45,106 nucleotides of DNA from a virus. The notes beneath the pieces are model-generated. The model was not told the origin of the DNA. It ran no database searches and saw nothing but the letters and a program-made list of their open reading frames with translations. Location: the IMG/VR virus record IMGVR_UViG_3300024265_000097, positions 1-45,106 of that record. One strand, given 5' to 3'. Shown in pieces: positions 38,586 to 45,106 of the stretch (position 1 is its first letter; every line of letters begins with the position of its first letter). The translations under genes and the position numbers were made by a program.

Positions 38586-38893
38586 TGAGCACCAGAGACC
38601 AACAAATAGCCGCTCAACGCAAATATGTACCGGATAATTGTCTGAAAATATATGATAAGGCCATGCTGGGCAAGAGTTTACGTGCATGTATCAATGCCCG
38701 GTGTACGGATTGCTGTGGATGGCAGAAGGCGGAAGTCCATAAATGCACTGCAAAGTCATGCCCATTGTGGGCTGTCAGGCCCTATCAACGCAAGCCCAAA
38801 TCGACAAACTCAGGCGAGGGATGCGTCAGGAAGGGCCAGTTTAGAAAAAAACAGGAGCTATCTGATGATACGCAAGCCCCAACAGCAGATTGA
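38585..38893 (+). CDS. Cys-rich phage protein (102 aa)
   Basis: Central motif CINARCTDCCGWQKAEVHKC, followed by CPLWAVRPYQ, is a frequent phage mini-protein pattern likely to bind metal. The C-terminus is polar. The first base is shared with the previous stop. Confidence 0.65.
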   Translation: MSTRDQQIAAQRKYVPDNCLKIYDKAMLGKSLRACINARCTDCCGWQKAEVHKCTAKSCPLWAVRPYQRKPKSTNSGEGCVRKGQFRKKQELSDDTQAPTAD

Positions 38894-39005
38894 GCACATG
38901 GAACAGGCCAGAGTGAGGCCGGGATGGTCTAGTAGACGGCCTGAAAGTGATATTGAACAGGAATTAGCAGACGAAGCGAAGCGTTCGGTTCGTCGCCCCA
39001 AATGA
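38865..39005 (+). CDS. Small charged protein (46 aa)
   Basis: ACAGGAG 8 bases before ATG 38865. Charged, Arg-rich (RPGWSSRRPESD). No family recognised. Overlaps the previous gene by 29 bases. Confidence 0.5.
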   Translation: MIRKPQQQIEHMEQARVRPGWSSRRPESDIEQELADEAKRSVRRPK

Positions 39006-39032
39006 GCCATAAACACAGAAAGGAACATGAAC

Positions 39033-39461
39033 ATGGCAAAAGTAAGCGATCTCAAGAACAGTAAGTATCTGGCAAAAGAGGATTGTGGCCCGCAAGGACT
39101 GAAGGTGGTTATTGCGGGGTATGAGCAAAAAGATGTATCGAAAGACTCGGACCCGACAGAACTGAAATATATCCTACAGTTTCAGGGCGATGTCAAGCCT
39201 ATGATATTGAACTGTACCAATGGCGAACGGATACAGGCTGTTACTGGCAGCGATGATTTGGATGATTGGATTGGTAAGGAAATTGTTCTTTACAATGACC
39301 CGGATGTGATGTTTGCCGGTGAAAAGGTTGGTGGCCTTCGAGTGTATGTTCCGCAGCAGGTTCCCATTGCGGCCCGACAGACCTCACAAGGACCGGGAAC
39401 GTCGAATCCCGACTGGGTAGGCGACAGCCCGCCGCCGCCAGCTGATGATGACAAGTTCTAA
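39033..39461 (+). CDS. SSB-like single-stranded DNA-binding protein (probable)
   Basis: 142 residues. ATG 39033 chosen; AAAGGAA is 9 bases upstream (ATG 39027 also possible). OB-fold-like beta pattern (GLKVVIAGYEQ, KYILQFQGDVKPMILN, IVLYNDPDVMFAGEKVGGLRVYV). The C-terminal tail PPPPADDDKF is acidic with an aromatic end, like the SSB tip that binds partner enzymes. The call rests on fold pattern and tail, not on a close relative. Confidence 0.6.
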   Translation: MAKVSDLKNSKYLAKEDCGPQGLKVVIAGYEQKDVSKDSDPTELKYILQFQGDVKPMILNCTNGERIQAVTGSDDLDDWIGKEIVLYNDPDVMFAGEKVGGLRVYVPQQVPIAARQTSQGPGTSNPDWVGDSPPPPADDDKF

Positions 39462-39473
39462 ACCAGCAAACCG

Positions 39474-39543
39474 GCCCCGCTCCACGGACGGCCCCCTGTG
39501 CTTGACAGGATGTTATTATTACTGGCGCAGGGGCGGGCGGGGC
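39474..39543 (+). promoter_or_regulatory. Large nested hairpin in intergenic leader
   Basis: Outer stem GCCCCGC (39474-39480) with GCGGGGC (39537-39543). Inner stem CCCCTGTGC (39493-39501) with GCGCAGGGG (39525-39533), one mismatch. SD AGGAG follows 6 bases later. No T-tract, so control of the next gene is more likely than termination. Confidence 0.6.
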
Positions 39544-39560
39544 ACATAGGAGAAATGAAA

Positions 39561-39974
39561 ATGAGCAGAGAGATAAAGTTCAGGGCATGGGATAAAAACG
39601 AGCAAGAAATGTGTTATGCGTTTTGGCTTGGATTCAAGGGTAGGCCCGGTACGGAATACGGGAGCTTGCCGCCGGAATTTCTACATTGCAATGCGCCTGC
39701 CGTCGATGAGTTTCCGTCAGTTATTCTCATGCAATACACCGGCCTCAAGGACAAGGATGGGCCAGAAATGGATTGGTGGGAAAGCGACATTCTCGAAGAT
39801 GAAGATGGCTATAGATTTAGAATTGATTACTTGGGTGACGTTGGCAGATATGGGTTTCTTGCGTTGGCGGACTTACCTATCGAGAATTATTACTTCCCAT
39901 TTTATGACTACCAACTTGATGAGCTTAAAAAAATCGGCAACATCCACCAGCACCCCGCACTCTTGGAGAAATGA
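39561..39974 (+). CDS. YopX-family protein (137 aa)
   Basis: Start REIKFRAWDKNEQEMCYAF, then LMQYTGLKDKDGPEMDWWESDILEDEDG and IGNIHQHPALLE, is the full YopX signature. Widespread in phages; function unknown. ATG 39561 has AGGAG 8 bases upstream; ATG 39555 is an alternative. A second, diverged YopX gene lies at 44284. Confidence 0.8.
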   Translation: MSREIKFRAWDKNEQEMCYAFWLGFKGRPGTEYGSLPPEFLHCNAPAVDEFPSVILMQYTGLKDKDGPEMDWWESDILEDEDGYRFRIDYLGDVGRYGFLALADLPIENYYFPFYDYQLDELKKIGNIHQHPALLEK

Positions 39975-39976
39975 AA

Positions 39977-40309
39977 ATGGCAGAGGAAGCCGTAGCAGTA
40001 GCACGAAAAATAGAATCGGTAATTGAGGCTCTGCGAGTAGAAGGGCAGCGCTCAAAGGACTTAATTATCGCCGAAGCAGAATCTATGCGCGACTATGACA
40101 AGGATATTGCGATTCGTGAGCTTGCCCTGAAAACCAGCGGCGTAGCTGTGACCCTGATAAACCACCAAGCCAAAGGCGGGGCTGCTGATTTGCTCTGTGA
40201 TATGATTGTGGCCCAAAAGACGCTCAAGGCTCACTGGGAACGGTTGAAATACTTACAGGCACAGCTTAACGGGTATCAGAGCATATATCGGTATTTGACA
40301 CATACTTAA
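39977..40309 (+). CDS. Conserved-type helical phage protein (110 aa)
   Basis: Begins with the same GGAGAAATGAAAATG start unit as the YopX gene. All-helical; LINHQAKGGAADLLCDMIVAQ and LKYLQAQLNGYQSIYRYL are family hallmarks of a phage hypothetical protein. No known function. Confidence 0.7.
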   Translation: MAEEAVAVARKIESVIEALRVEGQRSKDLIIAEAESMRDYDKDIAIRELALKTSGVAVTLINHQAKGGAADLLCDMIVAQKTLKAHWERLKYLQAQLNGYQSIYRYLTHT

Positions 40310-40310
40310 A

Positions 40311-40359
40311 GCACGCGCCGGGCGTGCCTGGTATCATTAGACCGGACCGGGCCGCCCGG
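40311..40359 (+). promoter_or_regulatory. Two GC hairpins between genes
   Basis: GCACGC (40311-40316) with GCGTGC (40322-40327), loop GCCGG; then CCGGG (40347-40351) with CCCGG (40355-40359), loop CCG. No T-tracts. Confidence 0.55.
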
Positions 40360-40386
40360 CATAACCTTAAAGCAAGGAGACACAAA

Positions 40387-40644
40387 ATGGCAAAGTACAG
40401 GAAGAAGCCAGTAGTAATTGAAGCCGAGCAGTTTACAGACAAGAACAAAGACAGAGCTTTCAATTTTGTGCGATGTACTTGCAGCCCAACACAGGACGCC
40501 GCCGGGAATCCCACACTGACAATCCAGACACTTGAAGGCGATATGGTAGCTTCCATTGGTGACTGGATAATTAAGGGTGTGCAAGGCGAGTTTTATCCCT
40601 GCAAGCCGGATATTTTCGAGCAAACATACGAAACCGTAGACTAA
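40387..40644 (+). CDS. Conserved-type phage protein (85 aa)
   Basis: AAGGAG before ATG 40387. KYRKKPVVIEAEQF, TLEGDMVASIGDWIIKGVQG and EFYPCKPDIFEQTYE are the hallmarks of a very common small phage protein without assigned function. Confidence 0.8.
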   Translation: MAKYRKKPVVIEAEQFTDKNKDRAFNFVRCTCSPTQDAAGNPTLTIQTLEGDMVASIGDWIIKGVQGEFYPCKPDIFEQTYETVD

Positions 40645-40660
40645 TCATGGACGGTAAGCA

Positions 40661-40676
40661 GGGGCACGGAGGCCCC
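40661..40676 (+). promoter_or_regulatory. Short GC hairpin before the 40687 gene
   Basis: GGGGC (40661-40665) pairs with GCCCC (40672-40676), loop ACGGAG. Sits 10 bases upstream of the start codon and near its SD, so it might mask it. Confidence 0.45.
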
Positions 40677-40686
40677 GGATTGGAGT

Positions 40687-41187
40687 ATGGACATGGACAC
40701 AAAACAGATAATTGAGGAAACCCACGAGTTAATCAGGCTGGCAAAGGGCGTTATTGAACGTTGCGAGGCTGTACTTGCCGAGGCCGAGCAGCCGGAGCTG
40801 CGGCATGGGGATTATGGGTACGACGAAAACAATAGACCGTGCCTGACAATTAAATCGGCAAGCAATAAGTATGAACTACGAGAGGTAGGCTCGTGTTGTG
40901 CGCATGATAACTGCGGATCAACATGGATGTATCGGCCAGACAATCGCATCGGCAACATCTTCGCCGACCTCAAGGCAATATCGGAATCACTGGCGGTGTT
41001 CAAAACAGATATCTACTGGTATCGCATTGACGACGAGAACTATCCTGGCGCACCTATCTATATGGCTGGCAATCACCATAGCGTAGCAGAGGTGGAGGAA
41101 CACATCCTTAAACTTCGCAGATTAGTTGCTACATATAAAAGGACACAGGATGAGCAAGAAGAAACGGAAAAAAGCGACTCTCGCTGA
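40687..41187 (+). CDS. Hypothetical protein (166 aa)
   Basis: Helical N-terminus (IIEETHELIRLAKGVIERCE), then DYGYDENNRPCLTIKS and a Tyr/Asp-rich C-terminal part. No family recognised. Overlaps the HNH gene by 38 bases. Confidence 0.65.
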   Translation: MDMDTKQIIEETHELIRLAKGVIERCEAVLAEAEQPELRHGDYGYDENNRPCLTIKSASNKYELREVGSCCAHDNCGSTWMYRPDNRIGNIFADLKAISESLAVFKTDIYWYRIDDENYPGAPIYMAGNHHSVAEVEEHILKLRRLVATYKRTQDEQEETEKSDSR

Positions 41188-41554
41188 ACGCAAGGCCAAC
41201 CCCAACAGTAAATACTGGAAAGGGAAAGCAGATGACGCCTGGGCAGAAGAAATCAAAAAGGTAGGGCATTGTGAATATTGTAAAAGTACCGTCAACCAGA
41301 AAAACGCGCATCACATTATCGGCCGTACCAGATTGCGGTTTCGCCATGACTTGGCCAACGGTATTTGTTTGTGTACAAGATGCCATGCCTTCGACCCGGA
41401 AATATCACCGCACATCGATAGTTACAGTGCGGAGAATTTTCTGCGATGGCTCAAAGAGTCCCGGCCCGGCCAGTTCCAATGGTACGAAGAGAACAAGCAC
41501 AACAAGCGACAACCCGACTGGACGTATAGAGAGAAGTACGAGGAGTTGATATGA
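41150..41554 (+). CDS. HNH endonuclease (134 aa)
   Basis: CEYCKS, NAHHIIGRTRLRFRHDLANG, then CLCTRCH: the ββα-metal HNH core with the two Cys pairs that bind structural zinc, and the HH catalytic pair. Lys-rich N-terminus. Phage HNH proteins act in packaging-end cutting, recombination (NinG-like) or as homing enzymes; the site here, amid early genes, does not decide. ATG 41150 with AAAGGACACAGG upstream. Confidence 0.85.
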   Translation: MSKKKRKKATLAERKANPNSKYWKGKADDAWAEEIKKVGHCEYCKSTVNQKNAHHIIGRTRLRFRHDLANGICLCTRCHAFDPEISPHIDSYSAENFLRWLKESRPGQFQWYEENKHNKRQPDWTYREKYEELI

Positions 41555-41570
41555 AAGAGAAGGAGCTAAC

Positions 41571-41759
41571 ATGGAAACAATAGGAACATCCATCCCCCGA
41601 AAGCAGCGGGATTTATTCGATAAGATGTTACCTGATGACGCTTGCCAGTCCGATGCTGTTGCGGCTGGTATCTTGTTATGGATGTGTCGGGAGCCGGACG
41701 ATAGGCTGGAGCTTATGGCTTTGGCCCGTGCGATTCGCAAGAATAAGGCTAATGACTGA
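41571..41759 (+). CDS. Small helical protein (62 aa)
   Basis: AAGGAG upstream. METIGTSIPRKQRDLFDKML, then helical end. A 10-codon frame (41551-41583) runs across its start and could be a coupling leader. Ends on the next ATG. Confidence 0.55.
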   Translation: METIGTSIPRKQRDLFDKMLPDDACQSDAVAAGILLWMCREPDDRLELMALARAIRKNKAND

Positions 41760-42103
41760 TGAGTAAAAACTTCATACCGCCAACACTTAAAGAAATAAAA
41801 GAGGCTATAGCCGAGAAAGGCTATAATGTTGACGCGGAGACGTTCTTTTATCATTACGCAGCGAATAACTGGTTCCGGGGCAGAACAAAAATGGTGTATT
41901 GGAGAATGGCCCTGGCAGGCTGGTCGCATCGGAACACGAAAACCAATGGTAGAAAAACAAAGCTATACCCCATTAAAGGCAAGTGCTGTGGCATTGAAAG
42001 ATGTCCCATGCCCGCTATATACAAAGGTAATACAGGTGGCTATGATTGTTACCGTTGCGGGAACCATCTGCCGGAAGAAGTAAAGGAAAAATATGTCGGT
42101 TAA
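41759..42103 (+). CDS. DnaD-like motif protein with zinc knuckle (114 aa)
   Basis: FIPPTLKEIKEAIAEKGYNV, then FFYHYAANNWFRGRTKMVYW follows the C-terminal motif of phage replisome-organiser/DnaD-like proteins. The rest, CCGIERCPM and YDCYRCGNHLP, adds two Cys pairs. Possible helicase-loader adaptor, which would be the only replication-initiation candidate in the genome. Inference only. Confidence 0.55.
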   Translation: MSKNFIPPTLKEIKEAIAEKGYNVDAETFFYHYAANNWFRGRTKMVYWRMALAGWSHRNTKTNGRKTKLYPIKGKCCGIERCPMPAIYKGNTGGYDCYRCGNHLPEEVKEKYVG

Positions 42104-42290
42104 AATGACAGGAATGCTATCTCCAGAAGACAACCAAAAGGCGCTTAAGGCCTTGATAGAGATTTTGTACGGCCCCCGATGTGCGTATGGCTCAGAACGT
42201 CGGACGATAGGCAGGTTAGCAACGACGTTACGGCGGCTGACAGTACATGAAGGGTTTTTGATCCATACGATACGTAGACGGTTCAAATAA
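42093..42290 (+). CDS. Small basic protein (65 aa)
   Basis: AAAGGA before ATG 42093; overlaps the previous gene by 11 bases. Helical, Arg-rich end (FLIHTIRRRFK). No family recognised. Confidence 0.55.
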   Translation: MSVKMTGMLSPEDNQKALKALIEILYGPRCAYGSERRTIGRLATTLRRLTVHEGFLIHTIRRRFK

Positions 42291-42378
42291 AGGCCCGATA
42301 AGCTGGCGGGATGCGTGTAAGGTGCAATATACGAAATTGTGAACAAGGGCAAGGATAGGCGGGAAAAGGAGTAATAAT

Positions 42379-42582
42379 ATGAACATGACTTTACATAAAA
42401 CAAAACCAGTAAAAGTAACGGCGTCACATTTCGCCGCTGACAATCTATGTTTGGTTTTCAGCGATGAAAATGGCAATCAATACAAACTCGATATGCCTAC
42501 CTGCGCAATGCTCACGGTTGGCGGCCTAATGACGGAAGTGGCCCATAGGCGACAATTGGCATTAGCGTCAAGGGGCAATTAA
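42379..42582 (+). CDS. Hypothetical protein (67 aa)
   Basis: AAAAGGAG upstream of ATG 42379. Beta-then-helix pattern (NLCLVFSDENGNQYKLDMP). No family recognised. The 88 bases before it contain a 20-codon frame (42311-42373) of doubtful reality. Confidence 0.55.
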   Translation: MNMTLHKTKPVKVTASHFAADNLCLVFSDENGNQYKLDMPTCAMLTVGGLMTEVAHRRQLALASRGN

Positions 42583-42607
42583 AGGGCAAGGATAGAAAGG
42601 ACTGATT

Positions 42608-42880
42608 ATGTGCGATTGCTATACGACAGGATGCAAAAACTGCGGGTGTGATATTCCTATTCACATCGCGGATTTCTGCACACCACGGGAAAACGTAGCG
42701 GCATATTGCTCTCGATGCACCAAAAAGATTGTGCGGGGAAAACTTACGCCGCCGGACGGATGGAAAGTATTCGATGAAACGGCGGAGATATCGTATCCCC
42801 GAAACTTCCACCTTCGCAAAGGTGGCAAGGTGAAAATATACTGCAAAGATCAATCTGCGTACGGGATACACTTGAATTGA
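42608..42880 (+). CDS. Cys-rich protein with CKxCxCxIPI motif (90 aa)
   Basis: GAAAGGACTGATT before ATG 42608. CDCYTTGCKNCGCDIPI, then CSRCTKK; several Cys pairs. Shares CKxCxCxIPI with the protein at 43161, so the two are probably paralogous at their N-termini. Likely metal-binding. Confidence 0.6.
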   Translation: MCDCYTTGCKNCGCDIPIHIADFCTPRENVAAYCSRCTKKIVRGKLTPPDGWKVFDETAEISYPRNFHLRKGGKVKIYCKDQSAYGIHLN

Positions 42881-42894
42881 CGGAAGGACTGATT

Positions 42895-43173
42895 ATGGCA
42901 ACGATGAATCCATTGAAGGCGCGATTTGTAATTGAAGAGCTAATCAACAGTCATGGACCAGACTGCGCAGAAACAGGGCATGAACTTGTCGTATCAGAAA
43001 ATGGAACGCCACTGTTAATTCACAGAGGGTATAAGTGGCCCAAAGGGGCCGTCACGGCCTGCAAAATGCCAAAGGCGGGCATGAAGCAAGGTTTCACGTC
43101 GCAGGCGTGGGATGAGATGGGCGAAGCATTATCAAAAACCATTAACAAAATGGAGGCAAAATGCAAATCATAG
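42895..43173 (+). CDS. Hypothetical protein (92 aa)
   Basis: Start ATG 42895 uses the same AAGGACTGATTATG unit as the gene at 42608. Helical N-terminus and a beta hairpin (HELVVSENGTPLLIHRGYKW). No family recognised. Confidence 0.6.
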   Translation: MATMNPLKARFVIEELINSHGPDCAETGHELVVSENGTPLLIHRGYKWPKGAVTACKMPKAGMKQGFTSQAWDEMGEALSKTINKMEAKCKS

Positions 43174-43397
43174 CTATATGCAAGGGATGCGACTGCGAAA
43201 TTCCAATCGTGGATATGTTTCGAGGTCCCGGCGGTATGATTCGCGTGGAAGTGGACAGGTGCAGGACTGGCGGCTGTGACCCTAATATGTGTGAAGGCTG
43301 TGAAGAAGTGGAGCCGCTTCGAGAAGAACTTGAAGAGGCCAATGAGACAATCGAGAAGCTGGAAGGGCAAATTAAAGAGTTAGAAGCCGAGGTATAA
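43161..43397 (+). CDS. Cys-knuckle plus coiled-coil protein (78 aa)
   Basis: GGAGG before ATG 43161. CKGCDCEIPIVDMF, then CDPNMCEGC, followed by a C-terminal acidic coiled coil (EELEEANETIEKLEGQIKEL). Probably an oligomeric metal-binding mini-protein. Confidence 0.65.
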   Translation: MQIIAICKGCDCEIPIVDMFRGPGGMIRVEVDRCRTGGCDPNMCEGCEEVEPLREELEEANETIEKLEGQIKELEAEV

Positions 43398-43401
43398 CAA
43401 A

Positions 43402-43890
43402 ATGAGTGATAAACAAAGAACAGTTGAGCAATGGCTCCACGTACCGGACCAAGACTTACCCGTGACGCTGGCGGAGGCGTTGGTAAAGAAGCCGTGGAAG
43501 CATAAAAAAGATCCAAATGCTTATAGATTTACAAGTTGTATAAAATGCTTGGTAATATTGGAAACACATTTATCGCCCAAGTATTGCACCGTCCCCGACC
43601 CCATCAAAATCGACGAAACCACAGCAAGGTATTATCTCGATAAGGCTATCGCGGGTGTGCCATTGCAACAGTTGTGTGGCCCTTTGCTTGTTGCGATGCG
43701 AGAGATTTGGGAGATCCGTCGTGTATGGAGCGACGATATGTGGAAATGGTGGGCGCTATACGCAACTGCTGCAGACAAGTTAATCGCCGCAGCAATGACG
43801 GCGGAAGGAGCGGAAAAGGAAGTGTGTCCACTCAACAATGACGAGCAGGGCGACGTGTATGATAACAGCATACACGGAATGAGGCCATAG
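43402..43890 (+). CDS. Hypothetical protein ending in palindrome (162 aa)
   Basis: Starts MSDKQRTVEQWLHVPDQDLP. Trp-rich helical body. Its last ten codons and TAG form the left arm of the 65-base palindrome, so its C-terminus (DNSIHGMRP) may not be the original one. No family recognised. Confidence 0.6.
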   Translation: MSDKQRTVEQWLHVPDQDLPVTLAEALVKKPWKHKKDPNAYRFTSCIKCLVILETHLSPKYCTVPDPIKIDETTARYYLDKAIAGVPLQQLCGPLLVAMREIWEIRRVWSDDMWKWWALYATAADKLIAAAMTAEGAEKEVCPLNNDEQGDVYDNSIHGMRP

Positions 43891-43924
43891 CTGCTATGGC
43901 CTCATTCCGTGTATGCTGTTATCA
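43860..43924. repeat. Perfect 65-base palindrome (31-base arms, 3-base centre)
   Basis: Bases 43860-43890 are the exact reverse complement of 43894-43924; centre CTG at 43891-43893. It begins GATAACAGCATACACGG on the left arm (from 43861). No T-tract. It overlaps the end of one gene and the start of the next. Confidence 0.95.
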
Positions 43925-44280
43925 AGAAACTGAACACCAAAATTACGGCAACCGCAAATCTCGGTAATTTAGATATAGGCAAGGAACCTACTTACGGCCC
44001 ATCATCGTGTTCGGTATGTGGGCGCTGTACGTCGCTGCCGGGACATCATCAATGCAATCCGTCATACAAGCAACTCCAAGCCGAACTCGCCAAAGCCAAC
44101 GATTTATTATTCGCATACGAAAGCGTGAAGGCTCCCATAAACCCACTGCTTGCCAAGAATACGCGGCTGCGGATAGCTATAAATATCGCCATCCACTTGA
44201 TATGCAGCGATGACGATTTTGGTGGCACTAAGCAAATATTGGGGATTGAGAAACTTGAGCAAGCCCTGAAAGGAAAATAA
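43909..44280 (+). CDS. Cys-containing helical protein, start inside palindrome (123 aa)
   Basis: Frame is open from CTG 43891; the only usual start is GTG 43909, within the right palindrome arm and without an SD. The body has CSVCGRCTSLPGHHQC (Cys/His knuckle), then a long helix. The original N-terminus may have been lost with formation of the palindrome. Confidence 0.5.
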   Translation: MYAVIKKLNTKITATANLGNLDIGKEPTYGPSSCSVCGRCTSLPGHHQCNPSYKQLQAELAKANDLLFAYESVKAPINPLLAKNTRLRIAINIAIHLICSDDDFGGTKQILGIEKLEQALKGK

Positions 44281-44283
44281 GCC

Positions 44284-44700
44284 ATGAGTGAGCAAAGACC
44301 GTTTAGGGGCCAGCAAAGATGGGGCGACGATAAAGGCAAGTGGGCCTTTGGTTCATTCCTAACATTAGGATTAAGATGTTATATTGTACCGATTCCGCCT
44401 CCACACGAAACACCTGCCGACGATATAACATTACTTGCTCAGATTACAGAAGGCGTCGAAGTCATCCCTGAATCCGTCGGGCAGAGTACGGGGAGGATGG
44501 ATAAAACAGCAAAGGAATCATATCGCGGCGACCGTATCAAGTCCCGTCACTACGACGGTATAGGGGAAATTGTTTGGCGGGGTAACGGGTGGGTGGTAAA
44601 AGTAAAGGGTGATACGCTGCTGTATTCGCTTAATTATGAATTTACTATCATCGGCACAATTCACGACAAGCCGGAACTATTACAGGAGACAGACAAATGA
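44284..44700 (+). CDS. Second YopX-family-like protein (138 aa)
   Basis: AAAGGAAAATAAGCC before ATG 44284. VGQSTGRMDKTAKESYRGDRI, then GEIVWRGNGWVV and EFTIIGTIHDKPELL follow the YopX order, diverged from the copy at 39561. Function unknown. ATGA overlap with the next gene. Confidence 0.65.
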   Translation: MSEQRPFRGQQRWGDDKGKWAFGSFLTLGLRCYIVPIPPPHETPADDITLLAQITEGVEVIPESVGQSTGRMDKTAKESYRGDRIKSRHYDGIGEIVWRGNGWVVKVKGDTLLYSLNYEFTIIGTIHDKPELLQETDK

Positions 44701-44894
44701 AACAATGCACCAGATGTTTACACGAAACCGTATGCGAACGATGGCTAAAACTGGCTGCTATATGGCAAACTGCAATAGACCAGCGTGTGCCAAAAGAAGT
44801 GGATGTTGCAGTTGCGACGAATTGTAAGGATTGGTTGTGTTGCGGGATACTTGACGCCCTTAAAGAATACGAAACACAGAAACAAGACACATAA
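44697..44894 (+). CDS. Cys-rich small protein (65 aa)
   Basis: ATGA overlap. CTRCLHETVC, then CKDWLCCGIL in a helical context. No family recognised. Confidence 0.55.
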   Translation: MKQCTRCLHETVCERWLKLAAIWQTAIDQRVPKEVDVAVATNCKDWLCCGILDALKEYETQKQDT

Positions 44895-44928
44895 ACTGCT
44901 ACCCATACGACCCTCGATGGTGGGGGGA

Positions 44929-45106
44929 ATGAAGATGTGGCTACAAACAGTCATGCTAATAATCTCGATAGCCGACCTTGCCTGGGTCGAGCAAGAGGCG
45001 GCATGGGTAGATCGGAGCTTCTTTGCTATCTACAAAAGTGTCCAGAAGGAAGATTATCTCCAGTTGATATGCCGGAACTGGGGCCGGAGAATCCGGTAGA
45101 AACTCG
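44929..45106 (+). CDS. 5' part of the junction-spanning gene
   Basis: ATG 44929 (alternatives 44917, 44935) in frame with base 1 of the window. In this copy a missing G near 45086-45087 shifts the frame to WGRRIR-stop. Using the left copy, the protein continues to 360. The GGGGGG tract upstream serves as SD. Confidence 0.6.
44962..45106. repeat. Right copy of terminal direct repeat
   Basis: 145 bases, identical to 1-146 except for one deleted G. Confidence 0.95.

Noticed and set aside
43860-43924. Protelomerase target site as firm call
   Set aside because: The size fits, but no large protelomerase gene is present in this closed genome.

Overview
The window is essentially one complete genome of a tailed phage with a short-tailed (T7/BPP-1-like) virion. 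The first 146 bases recur at the right end (44962-45106) with one base missing, so the true unit is about 44.96 kb, either circularly closed or with direct terminal repeats. One gene (130 codons) runs across the junction. Strong Shine-Dalgarno (SD) sequences (AGGAG type), a short lipoprotein and T7-type internal virion proteins point to a Gram-negative bacterial host. I cannot name the host. TGA, TAG and TAA all act as stops. I see no tRNA, integrase, repressor, polymerase, primase, helicase or RNA polymerase.

Layout. (1) 367-3430, minus strand: about ten small genes. The left ones are joined by a repeated ribosome-binding/start cassette; the right ones are separated by GC-rich hairpins. (2) 3431-3832: divergent control region with a sigma70-like rightward promoter and a structured leader. 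(3) 3833-9080, plus: about two dozen very small genes, including a lipoprotein and the small terminase candidate, closed by an intrinsic terminator at 9123-9156. (4) 9161-33930, plus: virion module in T7-supergroup order: large terminase, portal/connector, Bbp19-like protein, scaffold, major capsid protein, decoration-type proteins, tail tube A, tail nozzle (tube B), GNAT-like protein, internal virion proteins, tail-fibre-like proteins and a membrane protein. An intrinsic terminator follows at 33953-33988. (5) 34193-44894 and across the junction to 360, plus: early or accessory genes, including an SSB-like protein, an HNH nuclease, two YopX-family proteins, a DnaD-like protein and many Cys-rich mini-proteins.

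The most unusual structures are: a ~495 bp degenerate pentanucleotide (GGTNN) array at 34643-35137; a tail-nozzle gene whose first 58 codons are separated from the rest by a ~2.3 kb block of other structural genes; a perfect 65 bp palindrome at 43860-43924 that cuts a gene boundary; and repeated ribosome-binding linkers that suggest modular gene exchange. Because no replication enzyme is recognisable, DNA replication probably relies on the host. The pentamer array is a reasonable candidate for the cis-acting site, but that is inference only.
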